This document shows, in pieces, positions 7,983 to 15,908 of a stretch of DNA of 35,844 bases; the stretch's first letter is position 1, and the number at the start of each line of letters is the position of its first letter. The translations under genes were made by a program, and so were the position numbers. Source of the DNA: Desulfovibrio oxyclinae DSM 11498 (lineage in GTDB: Bacteria > Desulfobacterota > Desulfovibrionia > Desulfovibrionales > Desulfovibrionaceae). The DNA lies in assembly GCF_000375485.1 (NCBI RefSeq), contig NZ_AQXE01000018.1, positions 16,839 through 52,682 of the forward strand, given 5' to 3'. The notes beneath the pieces were generated by a model. It saw only the letters and a program-made list of their open reading frames with translations. It did no database searches and was not told the DNA's origin.

Positions 7983-8013
7983 AACGAAAACGACCCGCTT
8001 CCGTAGAAGCGGG
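7983..8013 (-). terminator. Intrinsic terminator after the Lys/Gly-rich exported protein gene
   Basis: On the minus strand an 8-bp stem (CCCGCTTC/GAAGCGGG, 7994-8001 with 8006-8013) with a TACG loop is followed by TCGTTTTCG. It lies 11 bases beyond the stop codon of the gene ending at 8024. Confidence 0.8.
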
Positions 8014-8023
8014 CCGGGAAGTA

Positions 8024-8584
8024 CTACTTTTGCTTGCCTTTGCCCTTGCCTCCGCGGGCTTTGGACTTGCCTTTGCCTTTTGAGCCGCGGTCATCATCGT
8101 AGTCTTCGTAGCTACGGTCGTCGCGGTCATAATCCTTGCCATGCTTCATCTTTGCGCCTTTGCCGGGGTGTCCCTTGCCTTTGCCGGCACTCCCCTGGCC
8201 CTTGCCGAGCACGGAGGGGTGGGCGCCCACTTCACGGGCTATGCGGCCCCAGCCCATGCCGGAGTTTCGCATGCTTCGGATCTCGGCCCTTGAGTGTCCG
8301 GATTCGCGAGCCAGCGCATCGACCTTGGCTTCATCCAGCGACTGCTGCGCGTCGCGGTATTGTTCGCGGGAGCGCTGATATTCCCGCCGCCGCTCCTCGA
8401 TGATGTCCCCGTTGCCGATGCGGCGGGCTTCCTCAAGGGCGCGCCGCGCCCGCTCCACCTGCTCGGCAGTGCGGTCAACGCGTTCCAGAATGGAATCCAC
8501 GGTCGAGAGGGGGGTGTCCTGCGCCATGGCTTGAGGCGCAAGGAAAAGGGACAGCAGCATGAGCCCGAGTGCCAGTCGTTTCAT
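8024..8584 (-). CDS. Exported coiled-coil protein with Lys/Gly/Asp-rich tail, unknown function
   Basis: A 186-aa protein. Residues 1-21 form a clear Sec signal peptide (MKRLALGLMLLSLFLAPQAMA, cleavage before QD). Residues 25-92 are charged and heptad-like (ERVDRTAEQVERARRALEEA). Residues 93-128 carry ALARESGHSRAEIRSMRNSG followed by MGWGRIAREVGAHPSVLG, a motif I have seen in other small secreted proteobacterial proteins of unknown role. Residues 128-186 are low complexity: GKGKG repeats flanking an acidic DYDRDDRSYEDYDDDR patch. The ATG at 8584 is preferred because GGAG sits seven bases upstream; another ATG is two codons earlier. The tail could bind polyanions, metals or the cell surface, but no function can be assigned. 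Confidence 0.72.
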   Translation of the reverse strand: MKRLALGLMLLSLFLAPQAMAQDTPLSTVDSILERVDRTAEQVERARRALEEARRIGNGDIIEERRREYQRSREQYRDAQQSLDEAKVDALARESGHSRAEIRSMRNSGMGWGRIAREVGAHPSVLGKGQGSAGKGKGHPGKGAKMKHGKDYDRDDRSYEDYDDDRGSKGKGKSKARGGKGKGKQK

Positions 8585-8645
8585 AGTCATTCTCCCGTTT
8601 TTGCTTTCATATACGCACGAACGGGCAAAGAGGACCATGAGAATA

Positions 8646-9404
8646 TTACGAACCCCAGCGGACCGCACTGCTTCCGCAACTGGCTTCCTTGAACCGTTTG
8701 TTGGGGTCGGACTTCCAGAGCAGCAGGGGGGTCATGGGTTTGTGCGGGCCGATATCCACGCGCATGGCGGAAAAGGCTCCGAGCCAGCCCGGGTACAGTC
8801 TGTTGTTGAGCGCGGCCCACGGGGCGCACTCCTTCCAAGTGTTCAACGGGCCGGGCAGAACGGAGCGGGAAAAGGTAGGTCGGTTGCCCGTGGCGCGGAC
8901 CATTGATCCGACTCGGAAGCCGGTGAGCATGTCCGCGCGGCTCATGGTGCCGCTGCTGCGGCGTACATTGAGCAGATGATACAGCGAGAAGCGGTTGAGA
9001 AAACCTATGAGCAGCCCTCGTTCCGCAACGCGCGCGGCCTCTTCGAGCATCTCCTGGGGCCGGGGGCAGAACTCCAGCACGCTCCAGAGCACGACATAGT
9101 CGAAGTCGTCATCATCAAAGGGCATGTGCGTGCCGTCGCCAACATACAGGCTCGCGTTGTTGCCCAGCCTGCGGCGTGCGCCGGAGAGCATGGAATCGCT
9201 CTTGTCCAGTCCGGTGACGTCAAAGCCCATGCGCCAGAGCGATTCGAGAAAGATGCCGGTTCCGCAGCCCACTTCGAGGATGCGTCTGCCACGCCGCTGC
9301 CAGGCGGCGGTCATGGCTTCGAGCAGCATGTTCTCGCGGCTCAGGGCGACATGCCCTTCTGGCGAGTCGAACCAGCTTTCATATTGTTGTGCGTTCCAGC
9401 GCAT
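8646..9404 (-). CDS. Class I SAM-dependent methyltransferase
   Basis: A 252-aa soluble protein with the Methyltransf_11-type Rossmann core. Motif I is ILEVGCGTGIFLE (42-54), the acidic end of strand 2 is VTGLDKSDSML, motif II is LYVGDGTHMPFDDDDFDYVV, and motif III sits in EEAARVAERGLLIGFLNRFS. The N-terminal YESWFDSPEGHVALSRE is common in small-molecule or quinone-type methyltransferases. The substrate is not recognisable. GGAGG is four bases before the ATG. The exported Lys-rich gene follows 61 bases downstream on the same strand and may be co-transcribed, but it has its own ribosome site and no functional link is visible. Confidence 0.85.
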   Translation of the reverse strand: MRWNAQQYESWFDSPEGHVALSRENMLLEAMTAAWQRRGRRILEVGCGTGIFLESLWRMGFDVTGLDKSDSMLSGARRRLGNNASLYVGDGTHMPFDDDDFDYVVLWSVLEFCPRPQEMLEEAARVAERGLLIGFLNRFSLYHLLNVRRSSGTMSRADMLTGFRVGSMVRATGNRPTFSRSVLPGPLNTWKECAPWAALNNRLYPGWLGAFSAMRVDIGPHKPMTPLLLWKSDPNKRFKEASCGSSAVRWGS

Positions 9405-9535
9405 CGGGCCTCCGTGGCAATGTATGAACCGTTGATACCAGTTACAGCGGCCCGACGAAAGTGCTTCCGGAACAATGCGGCACCCGGGCGGAGTGGATCA
9501 GCGCTAGCGGACCCGGCCCTGTGGCACGGTCTATA

Positions 9536-9563
9536 ATCATGCTGTATATAAGCGACTTGTCAA
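9536..9563 (-). promoter_or_regulatory. Candidate sigma-70 promoter for the methyltransferase gene
   Basis: A perfect TTGACA -35 (complement of 9558-9563) is followed 16 bases later by CATGAT (complement of 9536-9541), a 4/6 match to the -10. It lies about 130 bases upstream of the methyltransferase start in the divergent region shared with cheR. The rest of this 285-bp region shows no gene. Confidence 0.35.
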
Positions 9564-9689
9564 CCGCAGCCATCCGGTCTACCAAGGATGCGGGCGGCAA
9601 TAATTGACAGCTCGTGTGCGACACGGGTACTCTCCGGTAAATACTACCACTTTTTTACACACGCATTGGTCGCGAGGTAAACCGGTTCC

Positions 9690-10565
9690 ATGTCATTGTT
9701 TTCGAGTAGCATAGGTCTTCGCAAGGACTCGATCCGCATCACGGATGCCGAGTTCGTGGAACTGCGCGACTTCATATACGAAAAAAGCGGTATCTTCGTG
9801 GACGAGAAGCGGAAGTATCTCTTTGAGAGCCGTTTCCGCAAACGGCTCGGGGAGCTCGGGCTTTCCAGCTTTTCGGACTACATCAAGTTTCTCAAGTTCG
9901 ACTCCGCGCGGCGCGAGGAGATGGTGCGTCTTTTTGAAATGGTCACCACCAACGAGACCAGCTTCTTTCGCGACCAGAAACAGCTCGACGCCTTTCGCGA
10001 CCATGTGCTCAAGGATGTAATCGACCAGCAGCGCGCCGCCAAGAAGATGGAGCTCAACATCTGGTCCGCAGGGTGCTCTTCAGGCGAGGAACCGTACACC
10101 CTCTCCATCATCCTGCACGAAATGCTCGGCCTTGAGATCTCCCGCTGGCGCATCCGCATCTCCGCCAACGACCTTTCCAAGGCCATGATCGACAAGGCGC
10201 GCGAAGGACTCTATCCGGAGTATGCCTTCAAGACCACCCCGGACGCCATGCGCAAGAAGTATTTCAAGCAGGACGGCGATCTTTGGCGCATCAACCGGGA
10301 CGTGACGCGAATGGTGGATTTCAAGCTCATGAACCTGAATGAGAGCGCCACCCTGAAGCGGATACCGCGGTCGCACATCGTGTTCTGCCGCAATGTCATA
10401 ATCTATTTTGACGAAAGCATGAAGAAGAGGGTCGTGAACTCGTTTTACGACAACCTCGTACCGGGCGGGTATCTCATGCTGGGACACTCGGAGTCGCTGC
10501 ACAAGGTCTCCAAGACCTTCAAACCGATATTCCATCCCGGCGCCATCGCCTACAAGAAAGAGTAG
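9690..10565 (+). CDS. cheR: CheR-type chemoreceptor glutamate methyltransferase
   Basis: A 291-aa cytosolic protein with the N-terminal all-alpha CheR domain (ITDAEFVELRDFIYEKSGIF, residues 17-36; KRKYLFESRFRKRL) and the C-terminal SAM-binding domain (NIWSAGCSSGEEPYTLSII, then ISANDLSKAMIDKAREG and IVFCRNVIIYFD). It should methylate glutamates on methyl-accepting chemotaxis proteins and so set adaptation. GAGG precedes the ATG at a longish spacing. A TTGACA at 9604-9609 with a poor -10 is a possible promoter. The HDOD gene starts 15 bp downstream and is probably co-transcribed. No other che genes are nearby. Confidence 0.93.
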   Translation: MSLFSSSIGLRKDSIRITDAEFVELRDFIYEKSGIFVDEKRKYLFESRFRKRLGELGLSSFSDYIKFLKFDSARREEMVRLFEMVTTNETSFFRDQKQLDAFRDHVLKDVIDQQRAAKKMELNIWSAGCSSGEEPYTLSIILHEMLGLEISRWRIRISANDLSKAMIDKAREGLYPEYAFKTTPDAMRKKYFKQDGDLWRINRDVTRMVDFKLMNLNESATLKRIPRSHIVFCRNVIIYFDESMKKRVVNSFYDNLVPGGYLMLGHSESLHKVSKTFKPIFHPGAIAYKKE

Positions 10566-10580
10566 GCCTGGGGGGTCTGT

Positions 10581-11795
10581 TTGCCGATACACACCATTGA
10601 TGAACTACAGCCGGGCATGGTCCTCGCCGACGACCTCAAAGCCGCCGACGGGCGCCTGCTCCTGCCCAGAGGACTCACGCTGGAGCAGCGGCATATCGAG
10701 CTGCTGAAACGCCTCGGTGTCAAGGAGGCCAGCGCCCGCACCGTCTGCGAACCCGAAGCCGAGGAAGCCGAAGCCATCGCCGACTACGTGCGCGACTTCT
10801 TCCTCTACTGCAACCCGGATCGTCCCGTGGTGCTTGAGCTGTTTCGCATAGCCCTCGACCGCACCGCAGCCGCGGTCTGTGGTGGCTGGGAACTGCCGGA
10901 TACCAGTGAAAGAAGAGCCACCAACGTCGAGCACCTCGATGACCTCTTCCTCAAAGGCATGGGCGGCCCGGAAGACTGCGTGAATCGCGAAAGCGAGCTC
11001 GAAAGTTTCCCCGACATCTATTTCCGCATCCGCGAAGTGCTCGAATCGGAATCCGGTAACGCCGATCGCGTCGCGCAGGTCGTCAGCACAGACGTAGGGC
11101 TGTCCGCCAAGCTGCTCAAGCTGGTCAACAGCCCGTTCTACGGATTCCCGTCACGCATCGACTCCATCAGCCGCGCCGTGGCGCTTGTGGGCGGGAACGA
11201 ACTTTCCACCCTCGCCCTCGGCATTTCCACCATCAATTACTTCAAGAACATCCCCAAGGAACTCGTGGACATGCGCAGCTTCTGGAGACACTCCATCAGT
11301 TGCGGCATATTTGCCCGAGTCCTGGCCGCCAAACAGCATGGCTTGCAGCCCGAGCGGTTCTTCATCGGCGGTCTGCTGCATGACGTGGGACGCCTCATCA
11401 TGTTCAAGATGCTTCCCTATGCCTGTACCGAAGCCATGCTGTTCGCCCGCGAAAACAGCATCCCCCTCGTGGAAGCCGAAAAGACCGTCATAGGCTTCTG
11501 CCACACCGACGTGAGCGAGTTGCTGCTCAAGCAGTGGCAGTTCCCCGAATCGCTCTCCGAAATGATCAACCACCACCATGATCCCATGACACGCCCCAAC
11601 GCCCTTGAACCCGCCGTCCTGCACGTTGCCGACAACATGGCAAACGCCGTGGAAGTGGCTGAGGGCGGCATGTACGTCGTGCCCGGTTTCAAGGATGGAG
11701 CATGGGAACTGCTCGGACTGCCCCCCGAGTACCTGCGGGAAGCCGTGGAGCAGTACGAAGACCAGGTCGATCAGATCATGGACGCCTTTTTCTAA
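10581..11795 (+). CDS. HDOD-domain signalling protein
   Basis: A 404-aa protein. Residues 1-60 resemble the small N-terminal module found before HD-GYP/HDOD domains (TIDELQPGMVLADDLKAADG, then RLLLPRG and HIELLKRLGV). Residues about 140-350 form the HDOD domain: FPDIYFRIREVLES, DVGLSAKLLKLVNSPFYGFP, ISRAVALVGGNELSTLALG, GGLLHDVGRLIMFK and a final PAVLHVADNMANAVEVAEGG. HDOD proteins are non-catalytic relatives of HD phosphohydrolases that act in regulation of motility, stress or the cell cycle. The start is TTG with a G-rich GGGGGG run five bases upstream; the next in-frame Met is 12 codons later. Its place 15 bp after cheR suggests a part in the same taxis or signalling pathway (inference). 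Confidence 0.87.
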   Translation: MPIHTIDELQPGMVLADDLKAADGRLLLPRGLTLEQRHIELLKRLGVKEASARTVCEPEAEEAEAIADYVRDFFLYCNPDRPVVLELFRIALDRTAAAVCGGWELPDTSERRATNVEHLDDLFLKGMGGPEDCVNRESELESFPDIYFRIREVLESESGNADRVAQVVSTDVGLSAKLLKLVNSPFYGFPSRIDSISRAVALVGGNELSTLALGISTINYFKNIPKELVDMRSFWRHSISCGIFARVLAAKQHGLQPERFFIGGLLHDVGRLIMFKMLPYACTEAMLFARENSIPLVEAEKTVIGFCHTDVSELLLKQWQFPESLSEMINHHHDPMTRPNALEPAVLHVADNMANAVEVAEGGMYVVPGFKDGAWELLGLPPEYLREAVEQYEDQVDQIMDAFF

Positions 11796-11812
11796 ATCTG
11801 CCGGGAATTATT

Positions 11813-11839
11813 GAGAAGATCGCCTCAGGCGGTCTTCTC
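11813..11839. terminator. Hairpin between convergent HDOD and thioredoxin genes
   Basis: A 12-bp stem (11813-11824 with 11828-11839, one G-T pair) with a TCA loop lies between the two convergent stop codons and overlaps the thioredoxin stop. T-runs on either side are poor, so it may stop transcription weakly in both directions or protect the mRNA 3' ends. Confidence 0.5.
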
Positions 11840-12260
11840 ATGCCTTGGACCAGGCCCAGCGGACGATGTCCGCGCTGTTGAGCGCTCCGGGCTGTCTGGC
11901 TTTTTCCCGTCCTTTTTCGAACAGCACCAGTGTGGGAATGGACTGAATGCCGAAGCGGGCTCCGATCTGCTGCTCGGTTTCGGTGTTCACCTTCGCAAGC
12001 AGCATTTCGGGCGCGAGTTCCGAAGCTGCTTTTTCGAACTGGGGCGCCATCATCTTGCAGGGGCCGCACCATGGTGCCCAGAAATCCACCAGAACGGGTA
12101 CGCCCGATTTGGCGATGATCTTTTCAAAGTTGGCGCTGGTCAGCTCGACGGGATGCTTCGGCAGGAGCGGCGCCTTGCATTTGCCGCAGGCGGCCTGCGC
12201 GGCCCGGCTGACGTCGATCCGATTGGTGGCGGAACATTGGGGACAGACTGCGTGCATCAT
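11838..12260 (-). CDS. trxC: Thioredoxin 2-type protein with N-terminal zinc ribbon
   Basis: A 140-aa cytosolic disulfide reductase. The N-terminus has two Cys pairs, CPQC (6-9) and CGKC (25-28), as in the zinc-binding extension of TrxC. The thioredoxin fold follows with the classic active site WAPWCGPCK (Cys64 and Cys67) and the cis-Pro loop SIPTLVLF. It should reduce protein disulfides, with the zinc ribbon adding redox or stress sensing known for TrxC. The start is uncertain among several close Met codons (12266, 12260, 12257); AAGGA is best spaced for 12260. An upstream in-frame TTG at 12293 is less likely. Confidence 0.9.
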   Translation of the reverse strand: MMHAVCPQCSATNRIDVSRAAQAACGKCKAPLLPKHPVELTSANFEKIIAKSGVPVLVDFWAPWCGPCKMMAPQFEKAASELAPEMLLAKVNTETEQQIGARFGIQSIPTLVLFEKGREKARQPGALNSADIVRWAWSKA

Positions 12261-12313
12261 GTTCATAAGTCCTTTTTTGAGCCATGATAGCAATCCTGCT
12301 GATTACGGCAAGA

Positions 12314-13102
12314 TCACAGGCCGAGATTTTCCAGCATGAAATGCAAATGCGATTTCAGTTCGGCGAGGATGCCTTCGTCGTCGTCCGGAAAGGCGGCGGG
12401 TTCGAGTTCGAGGGTAATCAGGCCGGTGTATTGGCGGGCGGCGAGCCTGTGCAGAAATTCCGTCAGCGGGAGGGGCCCGGTTCCGGGAGCCATGTGTTCG
12501 CGGTAGCCGCGCGCATCGGAAAAATGGACGTGGCGAAGCAGATCACCGGGAACACGGTCGAGAGCGTCGAGGATGTCGCGGCCGGAAACCCCGAGATGGC
12601 AGACGTCGAGGGTCAGGCCGACATTCTTGTCGCGGCACTGGTCCATGAGCTTGTCCAGCGGGTCCTTGCCGAAGGGGCTTTCGACCCACGGCATGTTTTC
12701 AAGCGAATATTCCACGCGTCCCTTGGCGTCTAGCAGGTCGGGCAGATCATAGGCGCGCTGGAACCAGCGGGAGGAGATCAGGCCGCCGAGGCCGGGCTGC
12801 GGCGGGTGCAGGGTGATGTGGTTGGCCTGCGGCAGATGGTTGGCCAGCGCGGTGGTTGCGCGCCACGAGTTGAGATGGCCGCCCCAGCGGCTCCAGTTGC
12901 GGAAAGGGGCGTGCAGGCTGCGCACGGGACAGGCGTCGTGCACGGCGGTCATGCCTTCGCCCGGTGCCATGCCGGGGGAATTGACGATAAGCTCCAGTCC
13001 CTCAAAGCCGGCGCGAGCGGCAAGTCCTGCCACGTGTGCGGTCGGCAGGTGGAAAAGGCTGCCCGTGGACAGCAATACCGTTGGGCGCGAGGGAGCTTCC
13101 AT
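12314..13102 (-). CDS. Sugar phosphate isomerase/epimerase-like TIM-barrel protein
   Basis: A 262-aa protein of the AP-endonuclease-2 / xylose-isomerase-like barrel superfamily. Visible metal-site type motifs are GFEGLELIVNSPG (32-44), SLHAPF (62-67), YSLENMPW, LTLDVCHLGVSG, LRHVHFSDARGYREHMAPGTGPL and ITLELEPAAFPD. These carry the Glu, Asp and His ligands expected for a divalent metal. Reaction and substrate are unknown; members range from endonuclease IV to sugar and inositol isomerases. No clear ribosome site lies before the ATG. It is 53 bp upstream of the thioredoxin gene on the same strand and may share its transcript. Confidence 0.8.
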   Translation of the reverse strand: MEAPSRPTVLLSTGSLFHLPTAHVAGLAARAGFEGLELIVNSPGMAPGEGMTAVHDACPVRSLHAPFRNWSRWGGHLNSWRATTALANHLPQANHITLHPPQPGLGGLISSRWFQRAYDLPDLLDAKGRVEYSLENMPWVESPFGKDPLDKLMDQCRDKNVGLTLDVCHLGVSGRDILDALDRVPGDLLRHVHFSDARGYREHMAPGTGPLPLTEFLHRLAARQYTGLITLELEPAAFPDDDEGILAELKSHLHFMLENLGL

Positions 13103-13226
13103 GAAAGCATCATGCCCCGGCTTGCGGCAAAAGCAAGTGGATATTCGGGGAAGGGACGTGATGCGGCGGTGAACGGTGGTGGATTTCAGGTACGCTATGT
13201 TTTACAACTCTGGGCGGAGGATGACC

Positions 13227-14348
13227 ATGCGAATGCTGCTTCTGCTTATCGGCCTGATTGCCGTGAACGCAATGCCTGCGCTGGCGGGCCGCTGCGTGTC
13301 GGGCAACTGCACGGAAGGCGAGGGGATATATCTTTACGACGACCTCAAGCGGTACGAAGGCGAGTTCCACAACGCCACGGCCGACGGTTCCGGCACCATC
13401 CATTACCCTGCGGGAGCGTGGTACGAAGGCGAGGTGTACGACGGCAGGCCGCACGGCGACGGCACGCTGCACGGCTGGCGCGGCTGGAAGCACAAAGGAA
13501 GCTTTCATCACGGCTGGGAGCATGGTGACGGGATCTTCACCGACCGTGACGGCGCGCGCTTTCACGGCACCTTTGCGGGCGGATACCGCCATGGCCCGGC
13601 GTTGCGTGTGGAGCCGGACGGCACGGTGGTCCGCGAGCTGTGGATCAACGGTCGCTTCGTGCGTCGCCTGCAGCACGGCGAGCAGCCCAGCGAGTTGGAG
13701 TGGAACGGTTCGTTGCCCGCGCCGCCCAAGGTCCCATGGGATCCGAAATATCCCACAGGGTGCCTTTCCGGAGACTGCACTGACGGCACCGGTGTCTACG
13801 TGTTCGATACGGGGCAACGCTACGAGGGCGAATTTCGCGAGGGCCGCAGCTTCGGGCAGGGGACACGCTATTTTCCCAACGGTGACGTTTACGAAGGTGA
13901 GGAAGTCAACGGCACGCGGCACGGTGAGGGCATCTACCACTTTGCGGACGGTGATGTGTTCATGGGGCGTTTCAAGGATGACCGGCGCGAGGGTCCCGGC
14001 GCTTTCCGGCAGGCGGAAGGGTTTCTGTTCGTGGTCGCTTACAGGAACGGACAGCGGCACGGTCCCGGTACGGTGCATTATCCTGACGGCACGGTGCGCC
14101 ATGCCCTCTGGGAAAACGGCGCTTTCGTGCGCTATCTCGACGAAGACGAGTTCCGTGAATTGAAGGAAAAGCAGATTCGCGAACGCAAAAAGACCGCCCT
14201 GAGCGAGCAGCCGGACCAACCGCTCTCCGAGAGCAACGCGACGCTTGCCGAGCCGTCGGGCAACGCCACGGCCGGAGCCGTTGCCCCGGCGCAGGCCAAC
14301 GCTACTTCTTCTGATGCAGGGGCGACTTCTCGATCAGGTCCAGAATGA
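13227..14348 (+). CDS. Exported MORN-repeat protein with duplicated Cys motif
   Basis: A 373-aa protein. Residues 1-20 are a Sec signal peptide ending MPALA before GRC. The body has two blocks that each open with a CxSGxCTxGxGxY motif (Cys23/Cys28 and Cys179/Cys184) and then run into MORN repeats such as RYEGEFHNATADGSGTIHYP, WYEGEVYDGRPHGDGTLHG, RYEGEFREGRSFGQGTRYF and VYEGEEVNGTRHGEGIYHF. An internal duplication is therefore clear. Residues 303-325 are charged and helical, and the last 45 are Ala/Ser/Thr/Asn-rich. MORN repeats commonly bind membranes or act as scaffolds; an envelope role is likely but unproven. GGAGG lies six bases before the chosen ATG; other ATGs are at 13221 and 13176. 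The 3' end overlaps the convergent gene by 47 bp. Confidence 0.8.
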   Translation: MRMLLLLIGLIAVNAMPALAGRCVSGNCTEGEGIYLYDDLKRYEGEFHNATADGSGTIHYPAGAWYEGEVYDGRPHGDGTLHGWRGWKHKGSFHHGWEHGDGIFTDRDGARFHGTFAGGYRHGPALRVEPDGTVVRELWINGRFVRRLQHGEQPSELEWNGSLPAPPKVPWDPKYPTGCLSGDCTDGTGVYVFDTGQRYEGEFREGRSFGQGTRYFPNGDVYEGEEVNGTRHGEGIYHFADGDVFMGRFKDDRREGPGAFRQAEGFLFVVAYRNGQRHGPGTVHYPDGTVRHALWENGAFVRYLDEDEFRELKEKQIRERKKTALSEQPDQPLSESNATLAEPSGNATAGAVAPAQANATSSDAGATSRSGPE

Positions 14349-14691
14349 CGATGGCCATGGAGATGTCCCGGCGGTTGCCTTCGGTCATGCACTCCACCAG
14401 ATACTGCTTGAGCGGTCTCATGGCGACGACCAGCGCTTCGTGGCCGCACTCGTCCAGTCTGTAGGCCTTCTCCAGCGTATCGAGCATCATCATGGCCACG
14501 TCCTCGTCGTGGTGCCCCATGTGATAGCCGACGATATCCCGGGCCTTGAGCAGCCCGAAGACCACGTCCTCGATATTCGAATAGTTCCGTCCCCATATCT
14601 CGCTGCCGCGGATGTCAGGCTTGGGCGGACGCGCCGTTTCCCCCTGGCGGGCCGCCTCGCGGAACCTGTCTAGAGCAACTACGGTTCCCAT
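14302..14691 (-). CDS. Conserved-looking small helical protein, unknown function
   Basis: A 129-aa soluble protein that I do not recognise. It is mostly helical by composition (SNIEDVVFGLLKARDIVGY, DEDVAMMMLDTLEKAYRL, EALVVAMRPLKQYLVECM, DISMAIVILDLIEKSP), with no signal peptide or membrane segment. Reality is supported by GGAG five bases before the ATG and a normal protein-like composition. Its last 16 codons overlap the end of the convergent MORN gene. It has no operon partner. Confidence 0.65.
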   Translation of the reverse strand: MGTVVALDRFREAARQGETARPPKPDIRGSEIWGRNYSNIEDVVFGLLKARDIVGYHMGHHDEDVAMMMLDTLEKAYRLDECGHEALVVAMRPLKQYLVECMTEGNRRDISMAIVILDLIEKSPLHQKK

Positions 14692-14795
14692 GCACGCTCC
14701 TTGTGCTGAATTATGATGCCGTACATCTGATCGGCCACTTGCGGCACAGCAATAGGGGGAAATCCCGATTCGTGACCCCCGGTCGGCGCAGCTAC

Positions 14796-14824
14796 TTGAA
14801 ATCAGACCACTTTCGGGATATTTA
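14796..14824 (+). promoter_or_regulatory. Candidate promoter of the DMT transporter gene
   Basis: TTGAAA at 14796-14801 (5/6 match to the -35) and TATTTA at 14819-14824 (weak -10) are spaced by exactly 17 bases, about 37 bases before the transporter start codon. Confidence 0.35.
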
Positions 14825-14860
14825 CCCGCAGTTCACAGGACATTTGAAGGAGAACCGTTC

Positions 14861-15814
14861 ATGAATTCACGCGCGCTCAGGGCCGATCTGCTGCTGTTTG
14901 TCACCGCCGCCATCTGGGGGTTCGCCTTCGTCGCCCAGCGCGTGGGCATGGATCATGTAGGACCGCTCACCTTCAACGCCGTGCGCTTCGCCCTCGGCGC
15001 GGCCGCGCTTATCCCGCTCATTCGGGTGATGGAGCGCCAGCGCGACGCCGCCAAGGTGGCCACGCCGGTGGCCGTTCCTGAAGAAGCCCCGGCAATATCT
15101 CCAGCCAGTACTTCCTTTCTTATCAAAGGCGGGCTGATTCTCGGCGCCGCGCTGTTCCTCGGCTCCACCTTCCAGCAGCTCGGCCTCGCCGCTCCGCTTC
15201 TGGAAAGCTTCGGCTTCGCACCCTCGACGGCAGGCAAGGCCGGATTCATCACCGGGCTCTACGTGGTCTTCGTGCCGCTCATGGGGCTTGCCATGGGCCA
15301 GCGCGCCGGGCTCGGTTCATGGATAGGCTGCGTGCTGGCCGTAATCGGCATGTACCTGCTCTCCTTTTCCGGCAGCTTCTCCATTGATTTCGGTGACGCC
15401 CTCGTGCTCGTCAGCGCGGTCTTCTGGGCCATCCACGTGCTCATCATCGGCAAGATGTGCCCCGGCATGGACGGCGTGGATGCGGTCAAGCTCTCCAGCG
15501 TCCAGTTCGCGGTCTGTGCCATCCTGAGCCTCGTGGGCGCACTGCTCACCGAAGAGATCACCATGGTCGGCCTTTCCGGCGCCGCCTTGCCGATCCTCTA
15601 CGGCGGCCTCATGTCCGTGGGCGTTGCCTACACGCTGCAGGTGGTCGCCCAACGCGACGCCAACTCCGCACACGCCGCCATCATCCTCAGCCTGGAATCC
15701 GTGTTCGCCGCCATCGGCGGATTCCTGATGCTCGGCGAGCTCCTGAGCATACGCGCTATGATCGGCTGCGGCCTGATGCTTGTGGGCATGATAATCTCCC
15801 AGCTCCGCCCCTGA
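14861..15814 (+). CDS. DMT-superfamily (EamA) transporter
   Basis: A 317-aa inner-membrane protein with about ten hydrophobic segments in two EamA halves. The start RADLLLFVTAAIWGFAFVAQ and the repeat region FGDALVLVSAVFWAIHVLII show the typical duplicated first helices, and ILSLESVFAAIGGFLMLGE is the family signature near the C-terminus. Such proteins export amino acids or other metabolites; the substrate is unknown. A hydrophilic loop (residues 60-85, Ala/Pro/Glu-rich) separates early helices. GAAGGAG precedes the ATG at good spacing. dapF follows 94 bp downstream on the same strand and may be co-transcribed. Confidence 0.87.
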   Translation: MNSRALRADLLLFVTAAIWGFAFVAQRVGMDHVGPLTFNAVRFALGAAALIPLIRVMERQRDAAKVATPVAVPEEAPAISPASTSFLIKGGLILGAALFLGSTFQQLGLAAPLLESFGFAPSTAGKAGFITGLYVVFVPLMGLAMGQRAGLGSWIGCVLAVIGMYLLSFSGSFSIDFGDALVLVSAVFWAIHVLIIGKMCPGMDGVDAVKLSSVQFAVCAILSLVGALLTEEITMVGLSGAALPILYGGLMSVGVAYTLQVVAQRDANSAHAAIILSLESVFAAIGGFLMLGELLSIRAMIGCGLMLVGMIISQLRP

Positions 15815-15908
15815 GCCCCTGCGGCTTGACATTCGCCCCGCAACGGGCAACCCTTGGGGAACAAGGCTGAAACCGAACAATTCCAAGATACATTCGGAGA
15901 TCTGAGCT

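Noticed and set aside
15826..15831. TTGACA upstream of dapF as a separate promoter
   Set aside because: No acceptable -10 hexamer lies 16-18 bases downstream, and dapF may be read from the DMT transporter promoter.
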